NCBI GenBank assembly: GCA_016946835.1
Contig: JACVTC010000144.1
Coordinates: 1 to 32,500 of the forward strand
Origin: Neocallimastix lanati (nom. inval.)
Lineage: Eukaryota; Neocallimastigomycota; Neocallimastigomycetes; Neocallimastigales; Neocallimastigaceae
Length of the DNA stretch: 32,500 nt
Reading direction: 5' to 3'
Shown here: positions 28,121 through 32,500 of the stretch, in pieces
Position numbering within the stretch: the stretch's first letter is position 1
Layout of the letters: each line of letters begins with the position of its first letter
The notes under the pieces: model-generated
Databases searched by the model: none
The model's input: only the letters and a program-made list of their open reading frames with translations
Told to the model about the DNA's origin: nothing
Position numbers and translations under genes: made by a program

Positions 28121-28589
28121 TGTAAGAAATTACTTATAAAATTAATTATAAATAATTTCTTAACTACAAATTAACATTAATTATTACTAATTAACATTAA
28201 TTTGAGAAAATAAAATTAAATATAATTAAATAAATATAAAATAATATAAATAAATAATTATACTTAAATATAAGATAGAGTTTAGTATAGAAAGTTTATA
28301 ATAAACAATAACACAAAAGGAATAAAAGACGCAAATATTTATAAAATATGTTTTATTAAAAGGGGTTTTGTTTATCAATTAATTATTTTATTTGAATTAT
28401 TATTTATTATAAAAATTCTAAAATAATAACCCTTGATTTCTCGAAGAGAACTCAAGAGAATCAAATATATATAAATTAATAAATAAATATTATTGGTTAA
28501 AATAAATACAATAATTTAATGTATTAAATTAATGTATTAAATAAGAAAGATAGATAAATTTTATAATAAATTTATCTAAATTTCTTACA
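28121..28589 (-). mobile_element. B-type LTR copy (B3), shortened, minus strand
   Basis: Minus-strand start TGTAAGAAATTTAG with a head hairpin, and end AATTTCTTACA at 28121, also in a hairpin. It contains the B-type promoter hairpin (28430-28458) and a TTTTGTGTTATTGTTTATTATAAA-type block. It is only 469 bp. No target-site duplication is visible, so an internal deletion or a composite is likely. Confidence 0.5.
28430..28458 (-). promoter_or_regulatory. B3 copy of the promoter-proximal hairpin
   Basis: The minus strand reads CTCTTGAG TTCTC, TTC loop, GAGAA ATCAAGGG. It has the same shape as 6474-6502 and 14776-14804, with one G-T end pair. Confidence 0.6.
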
Positions 28590-28594
28590 TTCTG

Positions 28595-29190
28595 GAACGT
28601 TACGTTCAGAAAAATATGAAATTCTTAAATTTAAGAGATAATCTAATCTATAATAATAATAATAATAAAAAATTAAAATTAAATTATTTAACTTTATATT
28701 AAATTAGTTTATATGAATAAGTAATTAAATAATGATAGTTATTTAACAAACAATTAAATTATTAAATTAAAGTATATTTCTAATTAAAAATTAGTACTTA
28801 TGTAAATATTAAATTAAATAGTTAAATAATTTTAAATTACTAATATTTCTAAATCATATGTATTTAAAATAAATATTGTTAATTATTTTTAATATGTATT
28901 TAAAATAAATATTGTTTATTATTTTTTAAGGTATATTTAGTTATAATATATTAAATATTCAATTTATGTTAACAGTTAAATAGTATAAAAATTATAAAAT
29001 AAAAATTAGGAAAATAATCATATAGTATAAAAATATTAAATTAAATTTTAAAAACATATATAAATAGTAAAATTTACAAAAAATAAATTTTTAGGAAAAA
29101 CTAATAATATTAATAAAAATAAAATAAAATTATTATATATAAAAAAAAAAATAATATAAAATTTTACATTTAATAGAGCAACTCGTCCCA
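28595..29190. other. AT-rich spacer
   Basis: No feature recognised beyond a short inverted repeat GGAACGTTACGTTC at 28593-28606, and a duplicated AATATGTATTTAAAATAAATATTG-like unit at about 28858-28925. Confidence 0.5.
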
Positions 29191-29194
29191 TTTC

Positions 29195-30098
29195 TGTTAA
29201 AGAAGAAGCAAATATTGTTAATTTGGTCTCAAATTGAACAAATAACTTAACCACAAATTAAACTATTTGCCTTCCTTATTGTATGGAACTTTCCTATATT
29301 CTACTATAAATTAAAATCAAATTATTTCTTAATAATATATTACTTAAAATAAATTCTTATTAATATATTTCTTATTTAAAATTATTATATTATTAAAATG
29401 TTAACAAATTATCAATATATTTTTTTTATTAATATTTTTATTTTATCAATTTATTATTGTCAAGTTATATTAAAAATCTAGATAGTTTTTCTTTAACCAA
29501 TAGTTATTCATTGTATTAATAATAAAAATTAATTTCTAAATAATATTACTAATACATAATAAAAAAAAAATAAAATTATATATTATTAATATATGTTTAT
29601 TATAATCCATAATGTTATATTTTTAAGAATTAATTATAACAATTATTTTGAATAATTTAAAATTAATAATATTTTACACATAAATAAAGGATTTAGTAAG
29701 TTATAATTACTAAACCACATTAGTAAATTCTGCAAAATTGATAAAATTATGTTTAAAATATATTAATAATTCATTAATAATTAATTAGAATAAATTTTTA
29801 TATATAATAGAAATACTTAAATTAAAATAAATTTATTAGATACAATTTAAAAATTAGAATTATTATTAAAAGAAATTAAAAATAAGAAATGGCTTTCCCA
29901 TTTCTAATTAATTGCAAAAGTATAAAAAGAGATAGTTTAGAAAAAAAAATAATAATCATGTAATAAATTATAATAAATAAATTTTAATAAAGATTTTTAA
30001 TAAAACAAAAATTTTCTTTTATTTTTATTTTTATTATTGTTTTAATTTTATTTATAATTCTTGAATAATTTTTATAAAAAAAACCCCGAACCAAACCA
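29195..30098 (+). mobile_element. A-type solo LTR (A5), TSD TTTC
   Basis: 904 bp, starting TGTTAAAGAAGAAGC and ending CCCCGAACCAAACCA, flanked by TTTC at 29191-29194 and 30099-30102. It carries GGAACTTTCC (29284), the AGAAATGG/CCATTTCT palindrome (29885-29905) and TATAAAAA (29921). The tail matches A2. Confidence 0.87.
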
Positions 30099-30321
30099 TT
30101 TCTAATACAGAATGAATAAATAATACTAATTGTGCTAGAATAATATAAATTATTCTGTCACGAATACTAGTGGATTTGAAGTTAAAATTCACTATTAGAT
30201 CAATTGAAATTTAATTTAATTATTGACAAAAATTATTTTAATTCGATTTTAATTATACAAATAAATATTAGAAACATTAAAGAATTAGAAACCAAAGGGT
30301 TTGGACTTATTTATTAAAGAT

Positions 30322-30543
30322 GGGTGTGGGGCATTTCGCCAAATTGCATTTCGCCAGATTGAAAATTATTAAATAAATAAATAAATCAATAAATAAAATT
30401 AAATATTATTAATATCGCATAAAAACAATTTTAAAAAAATATATTGAATTAATATTTATTTATTTATTCATTTATTTATATCAATACTCTACTTGTCGAA
30501 ATGCAACCTGGAGAAAAGCAACTTGGGGAAATGCAACTCTCCC
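30322..30543. mobile_element. Foldback MITE, 222 bp, 9-bp TSD
   Basis: ATTAAAGAT flanks it at 30313-30321 and 30544-30552. Ends are GGGTGTGGGGCATTTC and, inverted, GGGAGAGTTGCATTTC. Each terminal region holds direct ~15-bp units of the type TTGCATTTCSCCARR: two on the left, three on the right. The AT-rich middle is also an imperfect palindrome of AATA units, so the whole element can fold back. A 9-bp duplication suggests mobilisation by a Mutator-like transposase (inference). No coding capacity. Confidence 0.82.
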
Positions 30544-30625
30544 ATTAAAGATAATTTAATTTAATTTAACCCTTAAGAATTTGATAAAAATAACTTGAAG
30601 AAAAACAACGATAACTCAACAAATA

Positions 30626-30727
30626 ATGGAAATATTATATCGTGATTTCCCGCTAAAATTATATTCATTGAAAAGCTACGGACGAGAACTACAACATATG
30701 TTAAAATTAACCTTATTGGACAACTAG
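30626..30727 (+). other. Short coding-like patch, 33 codons
   Basis: ATG GAA ... TAG with less AT-biased composition than its flanks. It encodes RDFPLKLYSLKSYGRELQHM plus a hydrophobic end. I do not recognise a family. It may be a remnant of an eroded gene or transposon; chance cannot be excluded. Confidence 0.25.
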
Positions 30728-31234
30728 ATAACGAGATATTGGACTTTAAAGATATTTAAATATAAAAATATAATTTAATTATTTAATTAAGACCCTAAAT
30801 TATTAATTAAGAAATTTATATTAGATAAATATCTTAACTTGGAAATTATATTATTAATTTGTATTATTAATTAAAAATACAGAATTAGTTATTAGTAATA
30901 GTTTTATAACATTTTAAATAAGTTTTATAAGTTTTATATATTTTATTATTATATATTTTATTCAATTATTTCAAAAAGATTCTAAGGAATTCTTTATCAT
31001 TCTAAAGACTTCCGAAAGAGAATTTTTAATTAGTTTTAATATTTTATTTTATTTTATTTTATATTTGATTATTAAATTAGTTTTATTATTAAATTGTTTT
31101 ATGAATAATTTATATAGTTATTGTATTAAAGATTCTTATCAATATTATTTTATTATTATATTTTATATAGTTTATATACATGTATGAATATATTAAGATT
31201 AAAATGTATTAATTAATTATATTGTTAATTATTA

Positions 31235-31545
31235 TTTTAGTTTAGTATAAAAATGATTTGAAAATTCTATATTTTGAATTCTTTGTAAGATTATTAATCT
31301 TTATCTATTAATTTAATTTAATGTGTTAACATAAAGTTAATGAATTAATTATAATAATAAATAATTTTTTATATTAATCTTAATTAAAATTTATTATTAA
31401 AATATATATTAAATAAAAGTTCTAATAAAACATAAATCATAAATATTGAAATCTTAATTATGAAACTCTGTGTGTGCTATTTATTATTTAAATTTAATTA
31501 AATTGTTATAATTAATAAAAACATCATGACCTGACCAATTTAACC
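31235..31545 (+). repeat. Partial C-type LTR (C5)
   Basis: AGTATAAAAATGA then TTCTTTGTAAGATTATT, and about 260 bases later CATCATGACCTGACCAATTTAA, matching the TATA-to-end part of C1-C4 (CATCTTGACCTAATCG). The start and the exact end were not found. Confidence 0.45.
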
Positions 31546-31559
31546 CAAACTAGGAAAGA

Positions 31560-32190
31560 TTTAACTATAATCTTACCTATCACCAACAAAAACTTTTACA
31601 TATTCTAACCTTATAGATTATTCTATTCTATATAATTGGAACTTTCCAATATTCTTCAAATATTACTAAATAGAAATCTTAAGTTAATAAATCGCCAATT
31701 AACTTATAATACCTTTTTGAATTATCGATCCGATTCCATTATAATGTATTAAAAATCTTTAGCCAAGAATATTGTCCTTGCCCACTTAATATATTAATAT
31801 TATATTTCCTTTGTAATATGTTATATTGAAAATAATCAAATCTATTTAATTACTTATTAAAATTTTCGTTATCAATTTAAATTTATTTTTAATTACTAAA
31901 TTTAACTAAACCACAATAAAATATTCTGTGTAATCTCTTTATTTTTATTATATATATATTAATATTAAACAATTATTAAATAATTAATAATTCAATAATA
32001 TATAACTACTATTTATAACAATAATATTATTAACTAAAATAATAATTCATTTTCAATTTAAATGTTTTATTTATTAAAATAATTAGTAATTAGTTTATTA
32101 AGAAATAGTTAGGCTTTACAAATTTTAATTTGATAAAAAAATATAAATACATGTAATTTTTAATGAAATAAAATTTATATATATTTATAT
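31560..32190 (+). repeat. Partial A-type LTR (A6)
   Basis: It has ATTGGAACTTTCCAATATTC (31637), a TTCTGTGTAAT block (31924), a GGCTTTACA half of the promoter palindrome (32112) and TATAAATA (32142-32149), in the A-type order. The CCCGAACC tail is missing; it stops where the copia pseudogene begins. The 5' limit is approximate. Confidence 0.55.
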
Positions 32191-32194
32191 ATCT

Positions 32195-32391
32195 CTTTTG
32201 GTGAAGGATATATCCGTTATTATATCTTTGGAATTTGATACCTATGAATGAATTTCACATCTCCTAAATCCTTGATTTCAAAATGTTTTTTTTTTTTTTT
32301 TTTTTTTAAATTAGAGATGTTGTTTGGTTAATTTCTAATTCATTTCCAGTATGAAGTATGTCATCAATATATACTGTAAGAAATGAAAATA
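32195..32391 (-). pseudogene. Ty1/copia reverse transcriptase remnant
   Basis: Reading leftward from about 32391, the minus strand encodes YIDDILHTGNELEI, the catalytic YxDD box (codons 32371-32360) of a copia reverse transcriptase. An A22 run (32307-32286) interrupts it. HFEIKDLGDVKFI then follows (about 32285-32247), also typical of copia RT just after YxDD. After a frameshift around 32220, NGYILHQK appears. Conserved order with two breaks shows a decayed gene. Sequence right of 32400 (A-runs, then a Lys/Glu-rich frame to the window end) is not clearly part of it. Whether it belongs to the copia element at 16020-26217 cannot be told, since both are on the minus strand but the order does not fit a single copy. 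Confidence 0.7.
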
Positions 32392-32500
32392 TTAATATCA
32401 ACATTGGGATCATAATTTATTTTTTTTTTTTTTATTTTTTATTTTTTTTTTTTCTTTTCTGGTTTCTCTTTCAAATCAGCCTTTAACTGCTCTTTTCCTC

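Noticed and set aside
28116-28594. Target duplication for B3
   Set aside because: Flanks ATTAT and TTCTG do not match.
29048-29254. Minus-strand 68-codon hydrophobic frame
   Set aside because: Straddles the start of solo LTR A5 and has no recognisable motif.

Overview
The window is a pile-up of LTR retrotransposons in an extremely AT-rich eukaryotic genome. No host gene is recognisable in 32.5 kb. The proteins are Lys/Asn/Ile-rich, use the standard stop codons, and include two closely related Ty3/gypsy Pol proteins plus Ty1/copia remnants. Pol sequence style and base composition suggest an early-diverging fungus, most likely an anaerobic gut fungus (Neocallimastigomycota). That assignment is inference; no rRNA or host marker is present.

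Left part (1-8936). The 3' two-thirds of Ty3/gypsy element 1 lies on the + strand: end of gag, a -1 frameshift signal, pol with one frame break, polypurine tract and 3' LTR. It is followed by a B-type LTR split by a C-type LTR, then three C-type LTRs stacked at one target. Almost all have TG...CA ends and target-site duplications (TSDs). 8937-11506 is AT-only filler with a 63-bp minisatellite.

Middle (11507-16019). Nested solo LTRs: A4 in the first bases of A2; a non-repetitive island rich in hairpins; then B2 with A3 at its 3' tip, itself sitting in a D-type terminus.

Centre (16020-26256). A minus-strand copia element is cut inside gag by a D-type element (5-bp TSD AATTC). D1 in turn is cut 18 bp from its end by a complete Ty3/gypsy element (element 2, 16782-25043, minus strand) with apparently identical 979-bp LTRs. 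Element 2 has a primer-binding site, a 1.35-kb structured leader, gag, a frameshift signal, pol and a polypurine tract. Gag makes the particle; Pol (protease, RT, RNase H, integrase) would be made as a Gag-Pol fusion by -1 slippage.

Right part (26257-32500). A putative copia LTR, a poly(T)/T-G tract, an inverted B-type copy, a solo A-type LTR (TSD TTTC), a 222-bp foldback MITE with a 9-bp TSD, partial C- and A-type LTRs, and a decayed copia reverse transcriptase at the right edge.

Main observations: LTR insertions repeatedly fall within 0-18 bp of another LTR's terminus; both Ty3 elements share a frameshift cassette; the element 2 leader holds a duplicated hairpin with a compensatory base change; and several LTR families have conserved hairpins at their promoters. 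LTR family letters (A-E) are local labels for this window. LTR identities and hairpins were judged by eye.
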